From contig ONLL01000019.1 in the NCBI GenBank assembly GCA_900318685.1, positions 1 through 64,000 on the forward strand: a DNA stretch of 64,000 bases, given 5' to 3'. The stretch comes from an uncultured Prevotellaceae bacterium (lineage in GTDB: Bacteria; Bacteroidota; Bacteroidia; Bacteroidales; Bacteroidaceae). The notes beneath the pieces were generated by a model, which made no database searches, had not been told where the DNA came from, and was given only the letters and a program-made list of their open reading frames with translations. Below, piece after piece: positions 7,337 through 16,234 of the stretch. Position numbers and translations under genes: made by a program. Every line of letters starts with the position of its first letter. Within the stretch, counting starts at the first letter, position 1.

Positions 7337-8869
7337 TCAAGCATTCACATTATCAGAAATCAGACATTCGCCAGTCATATCCTTCGGCTGCTCCAAGCCC
7401 ATGATGTGAAGAATGGAGGGTGCCACGTCAGCAAGTCGGCCGTCCTTCACGGTGGCACTGTTGTTGTCGGTCACGTAGATGAAGGGGACGGGGTTGAGCG
7501 AATGGGCGGTGTTGGGCGTGCCGTCGGGATTGATGGCGTTGTCGGCATTGCCGTGGTCAGCGATGATGATGGCCTCGTAGTCGTTCTTCTTGGCTGTCTC
7601 GATGACGTCATGCACGCAGCGGTCGACTGCCCAGACGGCCTTGGCGATGGCATTGTATACGCCCGTATGACCCACCATGTCACCATTGGCGAAGTTCACT
7701 ACGATAAAATCATACTGCTGGGTGCGGATGGATGCCACGAGCTTGTCCTTCACCTCGTAGGCACTCATCTCAGGCTTCAGGTCGTAGGTAGCAACCTTGG
7801 GGCTGGCTACGAGGATACGGTCTTCGCCAGCGAAGGGAGCCTCGCGCCCGCCATTGAAGAAGAAGGTGACGTGAGCATATTTCTCGGTCTCGGCAGTATG
7901 CAGTTGTTTCTTTCCTTTGCTTGAGAGATATTCTCCCAGGGTGTTCTCCACGTTCTCCTTGGGGAAGAGGATGTGCACGCCCTTGAAGTTGGCATCGTAG
8001 GGAGTCATGCAGTAGTATTGCAGGCCGGGGATGGTTGTCATGCCCTGCTCAGGCATGTCCTGCTGGGTGAGCACAATGGTGAGCTCCTTGGCGCGGTCGT
8101 TGCGGAAGTTAATGAAGATGACGACGTCACCTTCCTCGATGCAGCCGTTGACAGCAGCATTGTGGATGGGCTTGATAAACTCGTCGGTAACGCCCTCGTC
8201 ATAGCTCTCCTGCATGGCCTGCACCATATCGGTGGCTTGCTTGCCGGTGCCTTTGACGATGAGGTCATAGCCTTCCTTCACTCGTTCCCAGCGCTTGTCG
8301 CGATCCATAGCATAGAAACGTCCCACGATAGAGGCAATAGCGGCATTGTTCTGGGCACAGACGTCGGTCACCTGCTGGATGAATCCCTTGCCTGAGCGAG
8401 GATCGGTGTCGCGGCCATCCATGAAGCAATGTACGAAGGTCTGGTTCTTCAGACCGTAATGCTTGCCCACCTCGATGAGCTTGAACAGGTGGTCGAGTGA
8501 GGAGTGTACGCCGCCGTCAGAGCACAGGCCCATCAGGTGGAGCTTCTTGCCTTGCTCCTTGGCATAGGTATAGGCTGCTTTCACCTGCGGGTTCTCCACG
8601 ATGGAGTTGTCCTTGCAGGCACGGTTGATCTTCACCAGGTCCTGATAAACGATGCGACCTGCGCCGATGTTGAGGTGGCCTACCTCCGAGTTGCCCATCT
8701 GTCCGTCGGGCAGACCTACGTCCTCGCCACTTGCCTGAAGTTGAGAGTGGGCGCTGGTGGCCGTGAGGTAGTCAAGGTAAGGTGTCGGGGTGTTGAAGAT
8801 CACGTCGCCCCGTCCGTGTTGTCCGATTCCCCATCCGTCGAGAATCATCAAGAGTGCTTTCTTTGCCAT
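7337..8869 (-). CDS. gpmI: 2,3-bisphosphoglycerate-independent phosphoglycerate mutase
   Basis: Interconverts 3- and 2-phosphoglycerate in glycolysis, in the cytoplasm, using two metal ions. The 510-residue length is usual. Alkaline-phosphatase-superfamily motifs are present: [10 protein letters not shown] near the N-terminus (metal-binding Asp), [14 protein letters not shown] with the Ser that becomes phosphorylated (about residue 62), [35 protein letters not shown] and [12 protein letters not shown] good ribosome binding site (AAGGAGAA) precedes the ATG and a -7 box lies about 40 nt further up. Confidence 0.97.
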   Translation of the reverse strand: MAKKALLMILDGWGIGQHGRGDVIFNTPTPYLDYLTATSAHSQLQASGEDVGLPDGQMGNSEVGHLNIGAGRIVYQDLVKINRACKDNSIVENPQVKAAYTYAKEQGKKLHLMGLCSDGGVHSSLDHLFKLIEVGKHYGLKNQTFVHCFMDGRDTDPRSGKGFIQQVTDVCAQNNAAIASIVGRFYAMDRDKRWERVKEGYDLIVKGTGKQATDMVQAMQESYDEGVTDEFIKPIHNAAVNGCIEEGDVVIFINFRNDRAKELTIVLTQQDMPEQGMTTIPGLQYYCMTPYDANFKGVHILFPKENVENTLGEYLSSKGKKQLHTAETEKYAHVTFFFNGGREAPFAGEDRILVASPKVATYDLKPEMSAYEVKDKLVASIRTQQYDFIVVNFANGDMVGHTGVYNAIAKAVWAVDRCVHDVIETAKKNDYEAIIIADHGNADNAINPDGTPNTAHSLNPVPFIYVTDNNSATVKDGRLADVAPSILHIMGLEQPKDMTGECLISDNVNA

Positions 8870-8910
8870 AGTTCTTTTCTCCTTATTTTATTAATGTATA
8901 GATTTCGGGA

Positions 8911-8920
8911 TGCAAAATTA
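8911..8920 (-). promoter_or_regulatory. -7 promoter box for gpmI
   Basis: On the minus strand TAATTTTGCA fits TAnnTTTG and lies about 42 nt before the gpmI start codon. Confidence 0.65.
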
Positions 8921-9005
8921 ATCATTTTAGGCGGAATAATGCACGTTGAAGGCGAAAAAAAACAAATAATGTCCAATTCTTATGCTTACTTTCAGAAATT
9001 ATTCG

Positions 9006-9013
9006 TACCTTTG
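9006..9013 (+). promoter_or_regulatory. -7 promoter box for the C10 peptidase gene
   Basis: TACCTTTG, followed by TAG, lies about 54 nt before the ATG at 9067. Confidence 0.65.
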
Positions 9014-9066
9014 TAGCTCAAATTGGCCTAAGAAAGAATATTATTATCAATAAAAAACAATCACCT

Positions 9067-12000
9067 ATGAGAAAGAAACTATTACTAATGGGGCTTGTCA
9101 TGAGTGTCGTAGCGATGGCTGCACCCGTGACGCTGCAACAGGCACAACAGCGTGCACAGCAGTTCATGGCCCGACGTGGTACAGCCCACAACATGCGGCT
9201 GGCCAAGCAACAGTTGCGCATCGAGCAGGCGCAGCAGGACAATGCCTATTACTACGTGTTCAACGTCGGCGAGCAACAGGGCTTCGTCATCGTCAGTGGT
9301 GACGACCGCACTCCCGACATCCTCGGCTATGCCGACAATGGCTCCTTCTCCGACCAGGACATGCCCGACAACATGCGCGCTTGGCTACAGGGATATGAGG
9401 ACCAGATGAAGTGGATGGAGGAGCATCCCGACCTTCAACAGACATCCAGGAAAGTCAATAGTACACGTTCGTCAATCAATCCGCTGATTACCACAATGTG
9501 GGATCAAGGGAAGCCCTATGACCGAGAGACACCTATTGCAGGCCTTACGAGAGTGAATGACCAAAACGGTAATCTTGTTCGTATAGACACCACCTTCTGC
9601 GTCACTGGCTGCGTTGCCACGGCTATGGCTCAGATCATGTACTACCACCACTGGCCAGTGGATGCTACGACGGATATTCCTGGCTACAGCAACTCAGGAT
9701 ACAATACCAAAGGTAGCACTCTTCCTAGCCCCTCAAATGATCTCCCCTCCACTACGTTCGACTGGACAAAGATTCGTAACACGTACACCAATGACCACTT
9801 TGCGCCTGAGCTAGCCAAGTTGATGCGTTACTGCGGACAGGCCGTCCAGATGCACTACAGTCCTAACGAGTCGGGAGCTTCGACACCTAATGTAATCAGT
9901 GCCCTGAAGGAGTATTTCGACTACGATAATACTGCCAACTACATCTCGCGTAAGAACTATACCGCGGTACAATGGGCCGACATTATCTACGCAGAGCTGC
10001 AAGAAGAGCGCCCCGTGCTCTATAGCGGATCGTCGTCGGGTGGGGGACATGCCTTTATCGTCGATGGATACAGCGAGGACGAGTACTACCATATCAACTG
10101 GGGATGGAGCGGAAGACATAACGGCTATTTCCTTCTCTCAGTGCTTAATCCTTATGCCAACAACGAGTCGGGAGCATCTTCGTCCAAAGACGGCTATAGT
10201 TTCTCACAGGGTGCAGCCATTGGAGTGCAGCCGCAACAGGGGACGCCAGAGCCAACACCTGCCGTGATGATGACAACTCAAGGATTGACGGCAGAAAGCA
10301 GCACCTACGACCGCAATGATGTCAGCGAGGACTTTACTATGAAGCTGATACCCGCCATTTTTAATATGACAGGAGAGACACATAGTTTCGATATTGGCTT
10401 CGCTCTCTTTAACACAAGCGGCGAAATGCTCAGCTGTTACAAAGCATATACATGGGAAAACTTGAGTACCAATAGAGGAACAAACTCGACTACTTTTCCT
10501 GTATTATTGGGAGCCAACCTTGCTGATGGCTCATATCTATTGGAAAACATCAGCCGTGAGGCTGGCACAGACACCTGGTATGAAGATAATTATGCTCGCA
10601 AATATGCTTTGAAAGCTACTATTACTGGCAATACCATCACATTAGAACCACTCACCACCTCGCTCAGCGGCACTGATATCACCGCCTCAGGTACATTGGA
10701 AACAAACAATCTCATCACCCTCAACACTACTATTACCAACAGTGGCACAGCCCTGTTTAACAACTACCTCTATCTCTTCGTGGACGGCGTACTCGCTGGT
10801 GGAAAGATGTTTGAAGTGGAAGGCAAAGAGATTGCCAACTTCTCCATTGAATATACTCCCATTTCACCAGGCGAGAAGAACCTGACAATTTGTACCGACA
10901 ATCAGGGAAAGGAAGTGATTGCCACAGGTAGGGTCACTATTTCTGGAAGTGACGTTATTACCGATAATATTGACCTTGACGTTACTTATGATCTCATCAA
11001 CCGCAGTGGCGACAAGATTATGGGTAATTACCTCCAGGTGGTGGCTAATTATGCGAACAATCAGGATGTAAACTATAGCGGCACCGTGTACATATATTTG
11101 CATCGCAAATACTCAGATGGTGTTTATATCTATACTGGATGGAGTAATGTATATCGAGAATTTAGTGTCCCCGCTAATTCTACAGCAAAGTTCGAATACA
11201 CATTTACAGATTTGGATTATGACAAGACCTATAATGTTGAGGTGAAATACATAAAAGCGGGCAGCGAGGTGACAGGAGCTGGAATGCTTGATAATTATCT
11301 CACACCTGTGGAAGCATACGTGCTCTACACTACTGATGGTGAAAAGACCTACGGAGAGACTGCTGTTGACATCAGCACAAATGCTTCCGTTGCTTTTGCT
11401 GATCTTCGTGGCCAAAGCACTGTACAAAACGTCACTTCTGTGGCTAACCCCAACACTATTTTCCTGCTGGACGATGACGCAAGCCTCAACGGAGCCACCA
11501 ACGTTATCAAGAATGGCGTGGCCGATAAGATCGAGCTGATTGACGGTTACGACTTCTATACTCCTGTGGCATTCACTGCTACTAACATCAGCTTGAACCA
11601 TACTGCCGACAAGGCCTTTGCCTCAGGCAGTGGTTGGGAGACTATTACACTACCGTTTGATGTCGACGCAGTATCAGTCAATGATGAGGAAATTGACTGG
11701 TTCCACAGCAGCACCGACAAGGGCAAGAACTTCTGGGTGATGGAGTTCAGTGGCGACGACGGTAGCACCGTGAACTTCGACTATGCCAATAAGATGAGTG
11801 CCTATACGCCCTACATCTTTACTGTGCCAGGTGATAATTATGCTGAAAAGTGGAACCTGAAAGGAAAGACGCTGGTGTTCTCTGGAACCAATGCTCAGAT
11901 AAAGGCTAGCAGCGATGCTCGAGGCACTATCACTGGCTCGTCCTACAAGTTCGTGGGAACGACGTCAGCGAAGAGCGGTCTCACTAATATCTACAAGCTC

Positions 12001-12270
12001 AATGCCGACGGCAGTTCCTTCGTGAAGACCGACGGCAGCGTAGAGTCGTTCCGTGCTTACTTCGCTCCCACCACCTACCAGTATGCCACCGACATGCTAA
12101 GTATCGGTATTGGCGGAGGCACTACCACAGGTATTGCCGACATGCTGCCCGCTCAGAAGATGTCGGTGAAGAGCGGCGTCTATAATCTGAATGGTGTAAA
12201 GGTCAGCGATACGCTCGAAAGCCTGCCTGCCGGCATCTATATCATCAACGGAAAGAAGATCGTTAAATAA
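9067..12270 (+). CDS. Secreted C10 family (streptopain-like) cysteine peptidase, multidomain
   Basis: A 1067-residue exported cysteine protease of the SpeB/streptopain family. Order: signal peptide (1-18), propeptide (about 19-140; beginning VTLQQAQQRAQQFM, which normally blocks the active site), C10 catalytic domain (about 145-370) with Cys182 in CVTGCVATAMAQIMYYHHWP and His328 in GGGHAFIVDGY followed by HINWGWSG, then about 650 residues of probable beta-sandwich repeats. The C-terminus (SGVYNLNGVKV ... LPAGIYIINGKKIVK) resembles a short sorting tail of the type used by the type IX secretion system in Prevotella, suggesting surface attachment or release. The spacing of Cys and His (146) fits streptopain. 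A 55-residue gene follows 15 nt later. Likely substrates are extracellular proteins. Confidence 0.9.
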   Translation: MRKKLLLMGLVMSVVAMAAPVTLQQAQQRAQQFMARRGTAHNMRLAKQQLRIEQAQQDNAYYYVFNVGEQQGFVIVSGDDRTPDILGYADNGSFSDQDMPDNMRAWLQGYEDQMKWMEEHPDLQQTSRKVNSTRSSINPLITTMWDQGKPYDRETPIAGLTRVNDQNGNLVRIDTTFCVTGCVATAMAQIMYYHHWPVDATTDIPGYSNSGYNTKGSTLPSPSNDLPSTTFDWTKIRNTYTNDHFAPELAKLMRYCGQAVQMHYSPNESGASTPNVISALKEYFDYDNTANYISRKNYTAVQWADIIYAELQEERPVLYSGSSSGGGHAFIVDGYSEDEYYHINWGWSGRHNGYFLLSVLNPYANNESGASSSKDGYSFSQGAAIGVQPQQGTPEPTPAVMMTTQGLTAESSTYDRNDVSEDFTMKLIPAIFNMTGETHSFDIGFALFNTSGEMLSCYKAYTWENLSTNRGTNSTTFPVLLGANLADGSYLLENISREAGTDTWYEDNYARKYALKATITGNTITLEPLTTSLSGTDITASGTLETNNLITLNTTITNSGTALFNNYLYLFVDGVLAGGKMFEVEGKEIANFSIEYTPISPGEKNLTICTDNQGKEVIATGRVTISGSDVITDNIDLDVTYDLINRSGDKIMGNYLQVVANYANNQDVNYSGTVYIYLHRKYSDGVYIYTGWSNVYREFSVPANSTAKFEYTFTDLDYDKTYNVEVKYIKAGSEVTGAGMLDNYLTPVEAYVLYTTDGEKTYGETAVDISTNASVAFADLRGQSTVQNVTSVANPNTIFLLDDDASLNGATNVIKNGVADKIELIDGYDFYTPVAFTATNISLNHTADKAFASGSGWETITLPFDVDAVSVNDEEIDWFHSSTDKGKNFWVMEFSGDDGSTVNFDYANKMSAYTPYIFTVPGDNYAEKWNLKGKTLVFSGTNAQIKASSDARGTITGSSYKFVGTTSAKSGLTNIYKLNADGSSFVKTDGSVESFRAYFAPTTYQYATDMLSIGIGGGTTTGIADMLPAQKMSVKSGVYNLNGVKVSDTLESLPAGIYIINGKKIVK

Positions 12271-12285
12271 TAGGAGACAAAAGAC

Positions 12286-12453
12286 ATGAAAAAATACATC
12301 ATCCCTGAAATGACAATCGTCATTACCGACTCGCAGCCCCTGTTGAACGGATCGCCTGGTGCAGGTGATATCAGTGGAGGTACCCCTGGCATCAAGCCTA
12401 GCCGTCGCCGCACCCAGTGGGACGATGATGAGGACGACTGGTTAGAAGAGTAA
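12286..12453 (+). CDS. 55-residue acidic protein paired with C10 peptidase, unknown function
   Basis: Short gene with a strong ribosome binding site (AGGAG, 11 nt before ATG), 15 nt after the C10 peptidase stop. The product starts KKYIIPEMTIVI, continues with PLLNGSPGAG, has a glycine/proline-rich middle, a basic patch (PSRRRTQW) and an acidic end (DDDEDDWLEE). There is no classical signal peptide or transmembrane helix. In Prevotella, small proteins beginning with a KKY-I-PE pattern and ending in an acidic, tryptophan-containing tail seem recurrent, but I know of no described function. C10 peptidases in other Bacteroidales and streptococci are often followed by small inhibitor genes; this protein is much shorter and unlike the Spi-type propeptide, so an inhibitor role is only a guess. 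A processed peptide or substrate is an alternative. Confidence 0.7.
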   Translation: MKKYIIPEMTIVITDSQPLLNGSPGAGDISGGTPGIKPSRRRTQWDDDEDDWLEE

Positions 12454-12481
12454 GCATCAGTCAGACGAACAGTCACGATAG

Positions 12482-12520
12482 CACCGGCAGTTGCATCATC
12501 AAGGATGTGGCTGCCGGTAT
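12482..12520 (+). terminator. Probable terminator hairpin after the C10/55-aa operon
   Basis: ACCGGCAG and CTGCCGGT pair, with an inner pairing GCATC/GATGT, followed by ATTTGTG. The run of T is weak, so attenuation is also possible. Confidence 0.5.
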
Positions 12521-12529
12521 TTGTGCTCC

Positions 12530-12661
12530 TACTCCGACGGCCTTCTTGTACATCTCCGACAGCCTTCTTGTTGTACTCCAACAGCCTCCTTGCTGTACTC
12601 CGACGGCGCGGAGGTAGTACTAGGAGGCCGTCGTAGAAGTACAAGGAGGCCTTTTCGGTTG
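12530..12661. repeat. Array of six 22-nt units, last ones inverted
   Basis: Exactly 22-nt period. Units begin at 12530, 12552, 12574, 12596, 12618 and 12640. The first three follow TACTCCGACGGCCTTCTTG; the fifth and sixth (TACTAGGAGGCCGTCGTAG) match the reverse complement of that pattern; the fourth is a hybrid. Lies between the 55-residue gene and the DUF4380 promoter. Confidence 0.85.
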
Positions 12662-12712
12662 ATTATGAGGAAAAAAACGCTAACGATTGCTTGCCGTTCG
12701 GTTTTTTTTCAT

Positions 12713-12720
12713 TACCTTTG
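12713..12720 (+). promoter_or_regulatory. -7 promoter box for the DUF4380 gene
   Basis: TACCTTTG (then CA), 18 nt before the ATG at 12739, preceded by a T tract. Confidence 0.7.
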
Positions 12721-12738
12721 CAAGGTAAAAATTTGTTG

Positions 12739-13626
12739 ATGATGAAAAAACTGACTTGGAGCTTGCTCCTTGCTCTGGCTACGAGTGTGGCTATAGCACA
12801 AAACACAACGCCTGCACCTGCAACTGACAGCGAGGGCAAGTATAACATCGGCGTGGGAGAACTGACGATGACCATCGACGCACAACGCGGTGGCAAGATC
12901 CTGTCGCTGAAGTACAAAGATCAGGAGATGATCTCACAGTCGCGCTTCCCTGAGTCCTTCGGCAGCACGTTCTGGACCAGTCCTCAGAAGGAGTGGAACT
13001 GGCCTCCCGTGCCGGAATATGACAAAGGGGCCTACACCGTGGAACAGAAGGACGGATGCCTGGTGATGACCAGCCAGGTGTCACCCCGGCTGAAGTTCCG
13101 CATCCGCAAGACGTTCTCTACTGACGAGAAGGCCCAGGCTATCGTGGTGACCTACACCATCGTGAACGAGGACAGCATCGAGCGCCGCGTAGCTCCTTGG
13201 GAGATCACTCGTGTGCAGAATGGTGACGGCATCATCTTCTTCGATGCTCCCCTGGAGGGTATCACCCCAGCTGGCTTGCTCAACTTTGAGCAGACGGACG
13301 GCGCCGTGTGGTATCGGACCGACGAAGCCAACCAGAATCGTAAGATCAATGCCGACGGTAAGGGTTGGCTGGCCTATGCTGCCAATGGTCTGCTGCTCAT
13401 CAAGCATTTCCAAGATCTGAAGCTCGAAGAGCCCGCTCCCGGCGAGGCCGAGGTGCAGGTATATGTGAATCGTGGCAAGACCTATATTGAGCTAGAGAGC
13501 CAGGGAGCCTATGCCACGCTTGCTCCTGGTCAGGAGCTGAACTGGACCGTGCGCTGGCAGCTGAAGCCCTTTGATACTGAGCTTACTCCCTCAAAGAAGC
13601 TGATAGATTTGGTAAAAAAGAAATAG
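12739..13626 (+). CDS. Secreted DUF4380-family protein (mutarotase-like fold)
   Basis: A 295-residue exported protein with a signal peptide (about 1-22, ending VAIAQ). The body contains TIDAQRGGKILSLKYKDQE, FWTSPQKEWNWPPVPEYD and VAPWEITRV, which fit the DUF4380 family, whose members are related in fold to aldose 1-epimerases and sugar-binding beta-sandwich proteins. A carbohydrate-related role is likely but not shown. The ATG at 12739 is chosen because the upstream in-frame start would lie before the promoter. The next gene begins 31 nt later without its own promoter, so they form an operon. Confidence 0.7.
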   Translation: MMKKLTWSLLLALATSVAIAQNTTPAPATDSEGKYNIGVGELTMTIDAQRGGKILSLKYKDQEMISQSRFPESFGSTFWTSPQKEWNWPPVPEYDKGAYTVEQKDGCLVMTSQVSPRLKFRIRKTFSTDEKAQAIVVTYTIVNEDSIERRVAPWEITRVQNGDGIIFFDAPLEGITPAGLLNFEQTDGAVWYRTDEANQNRKINADGKGWLAYAANGLLLIKHFQDLKLEEPAPGEAEVQVYVNRGKTYIELESQGAYATLAPGQELNWTVRWQLKPFDTELTPSKKLIDLVKKK

Positions 13627-13657
13627 AACAACTGACTAACTTATTAACGAAAGACTT

Positions 13658-16234
13658 ATGAAGAAATGGTTTACACTAATGATGCTGATGGCTATGGCTG
13701 TCGGCTCGTATGCCCAGGATAAGAAGACCTGGGACTTTACCCGAGGACTCAGCGATGAGACCGTAACTAACCTCAATGCCGACACCCAAAACTGGAGCTC
13801 GAACGGAACAGATGCTGACGGTGTCACCAACAACTGGAAGAATGAGACGAAGCCTTCTGCCTCGGAACCGCTGAAGGCTAACGGCGAAGTGATAGCCGAG
13901 ACGGCAGGCCTGCTCATCGACATCGGCAGCAATAAGGCCAACTCCATCCATCTGGCACAGAACAAGATGCGCCTGACGCGTAAGGGAACGAAGATCACGT
14001 TCCCCCAGCTGCAGAAGGGACAGAAGGTGACGGTGGTGGGACGCTCGGCCAACAGCACGGCCACGAACCGAGGCATCGCCCCAGTACAGGACTACTTGGT
14101 GCTGACCGATGGCGTGCTGACCGACGGCAAGTGTATCTTCGTCGGCAATCAGGTGGATGGCTCGCTGGGCACCTATTCCTTCACGTGGGAGGTGCAGAGC
14201 GACAGCGAAGGGCCTGTCGACGTGCAGTTCCAGCTGACGCCTGAGGCTGGTATCGACTTCACGCTGTTTATGATCGACGAGGGCGACGTGGCCGAGACGA
14301 TCAAGGTGGGCTATATCACCGACGGCGAAAAGGACATCCTCTACAATTACCTCTCTAGCCGCGAGAATACTGAGCTGACGGAGATCAGCGTGAATGGCGA
14401 GAAGAGTGCCGAGGATATGCAGGGCTTCGACGTGGTGGTGGTAGGCCCCTGCTCCACCGTGAAGGGTGCTCCCTCCATTGGCGGTTTCCTGTCGTGGGTG
14501 CCTGTGCTCAATGTCAACGAGCGTGTCTATATGGACGAGAAATACGGTAAGATGACCTATACTGCCAGCATGTTTACCAGAGTGACCAACCCGAAGCATG
14601 CCTTGTTCAATGGAGCAGAGCTCATCACTGAGGGCGACATCACGGCGCTGCAGGTGAGCGAGTCGCAGGAGCAACTGCCTGCCGTGCGATTGAGCGATTT
14701 CTTTGCCGGCGATCAGGTGATGGCTGTGGGCATGGAGGACGAAGATGCTCCCACGCTGATTCATTTGCACAACATCAATCACAACGGCTATATCTACATG
14801 CCGTACGTCAGCGACTATACCGAGGCGGCCCTGAAGGTGCTGGACAATGCCCTTATGCTGCTGGCCGATTCGAAGCGCGACATCACTCCTGCACAGGCTC
14901 CGAGCATCTCGCGTGTGTACAAGAATCTCTTTACCGAGGTCACTATCAAGGCTCCCAGCCTGCCCAAGGCACAGGTGTTCTACACCATCGATGGCACTGA
15001 TCCCACGACGGCCAGCACTCTTTATGAGGGTATGTTCACCGTCAATCATCCCTGCACGGTGAAGGCAGTAGCCATTGCCGAGGGCTACACGCTGAGCGAA
15101 GTGGCTCAGATGGACATCGAAATCAAGGAGCAGCCCAAGACACCCGTAATCAGCTATGACATGCAGGACGGGCAGACGGTGGTGACGCTGACCTGCGCAA
15201 CGGAGGATGCCGTGCTCTGGTATAACTTCGAGAACACCACCGACACCATCAAGTCGGCCAAGTATCAGGAGCCCTTCGTCATCCAGATGCCTCAGAACAT
15301 CACGGCCTTTGCTGTGGCTGCTCAGGAGGTATGGTCAGAGGTGGCCGAAGAGCGCGTGCTGGTGCGGAATCCACGCGTAGTCATCGATGTCACCGGTCAC
15401 TATCGTGCTGCAAAGTGGGACGACAAGAGCAATGGCGACGGCATCTTCAGCTGGGGCAAGAGTGCTGCGTCGGCCTATGAGCCTGGCGAAGACGAGGTGG
15501 TGGTCGACCCAGAAACGGGTGAGGAGACCATTGTGCCTGGCCGTGGTCCGAAGAAGGAACCCGAGGTGCGCGATGAGCCGGGCGAAGAGCCCATGTGGCT
15601 GGTGAAGAGCTACGGACAGTCGATGCTCTGGCAGAACACGGGTGCCTCTACCGACAAGATCGGCACGAACGATGGTGGCTACTATCCCTCGGTGGCTGAG
15701 GACATTGACCCGTTGTTCCCCATTACCAGCTACGACATCCAGTTCTACAAGATCTATCCTGACGAGGAACCCAACGGCTCGATAGAGTCGAAGACGAAAT
15801 ATCAGGCTCCTCTCGACATCGTTGTCCTGGCCAATATGCAGGGCGGCCCACTAGTGGCACAGGTGTCGGCCGACGGCGAGCAGTGGGAGACCGTAGGCGA
15901 GGAGATAGCCAAGACGGGCTATTCACGCATGTGGAAGAAATATACCCGCAGCTATGACGGCGACGGTGAGGTGTATGTGCGCTTGGCTCAGCTTTCGGGC
16001 GATATGAGTGCTAAGGTGTTCGATATCTATGTGGCTGTAGCAGGCGAGGAGTCGCAGAAACTGCTCGACGAGCTGAACGCTGAGCTGTCGGGCATCGAGA
16101 GTATCGCTACTGAAATCCGACAGCCTGCTGCCGGAATCTATTCCCTTGGTGGTACACGCCTCAGTCAGATTCAGCGTGGTCTGAATATCATCGTGGCTGG
16201 CGACGGTACGGTGCGCAAAGTTATCATGAAATAA
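13658..16234 (+). CDS. Large secreted protein with chitobiase-type C-terminal domain and sorting tail
   Basis: An 858-residue exported protein of unknown function (signal peptide 1-19). It begins with a beta-sandwich region (KTWDFTRGLSDETV) that resembles glycan-binding modules seen in Prevotella surface proteins. Around residues 420-490 is a stretch typical of the chitobiase/beta-hexosaminidase C-terminal fold (VFYTIDGTDPTTASTLYEG), a module often attached to carbohydrate-active enzymes. An acidic, proline-rich linker follows (about 605-650), then another beta-rich region and a C-terminal tail (AAGIYSLGGTRLSQ ... RGLNIIVAGDGTVRKVIMK) like those of type IX secretion cargo. No catalytic motif was recognised. 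The stop codon overlaps the sufS start by one base. Confidence 0.6.
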   Translation: MKKWFTLMMLMAMAVGSYAQDKKTWDFTRGLSDETVTNLNADTQNWSSNGTDADGVTNNWKNETKPSASEPLKANGEVIAETAGLLIDIGSNKANSIHLAQNKMRLTRKGTKITFPQLQKGQKVTVVGRSANSTATNRGIAPVQDYLVLTDGVLTDGKCIFVGNQVDGSLGTYSFTWEVQSDSEGPVDVQFQLTPEAGIDFTLFMIDEGDVAETIKVGYITDGEKDILYNYLSSRENTELTEISVNGEKSAEDMQGFDVVVVGPCSTVKGAPSIGGFLSWVPVLNVNERVYMDEKYGKMTYTASMFTRVTNPKHALFNGAELITEGDITALQVSESQEQLPAVRLSDFFAGDQVMAVGMEDEDAPTLIHLHNINHNGYIYMPYVSDYTEAALKVLDNALMLLADSKRDITPAQAPSISRVYKNLFTEVTIKAPSLPKAQVFYTIDGTDPTTASTLYEGMFTVNHPCTVKAVAIAEGYTLSEVAQMDIEIKEQPKTPVISYDMQDGQTVVTLTCATEDAVLWYNFENTTDTIKSAKYQEPFVIQMPQNITAFAVAAQEVWSEVAEERVLVRNPRVVIDVTGHYRAAKWDDKSNGDGIFSWGKSAASAYEPGEDEVVVDPETGEETIVPGRGPKKEPEVRDEPGEEPMWLVKSYGQSMLWQNTGASTDKIGTNDGGYYPSVAEDIDPLFPITSYDIQFYKIYPDEEPNGSIESKTKYQAPLDIVVLANMQGGPLVAQVSADGEQWETVGEEIAKTGYSRMWKKYTRSYDGDGEVYVRLAQLSGDMSAKVFDIYVAVAGEESQKLLDELNAELSGIESIATEIRQPAAGIYSLGGTRLSQIQRGLNIIVAGDGTVRKVIMK

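Noticed and set aside
7406..7924. 172-residue plus-strand frame within gpmI
   Set aside because: Antisense to an intact phosphoglycerate mutase with all catalytic motifs.
13676..15049. 457-residue reading frame on the minus strand
   Set aside because: It is antisense to a well-supported secreted protein gene; its composition (many His, Leu, Gln) is typical of a shadow frame and it has no promoter or ribosome binding site.
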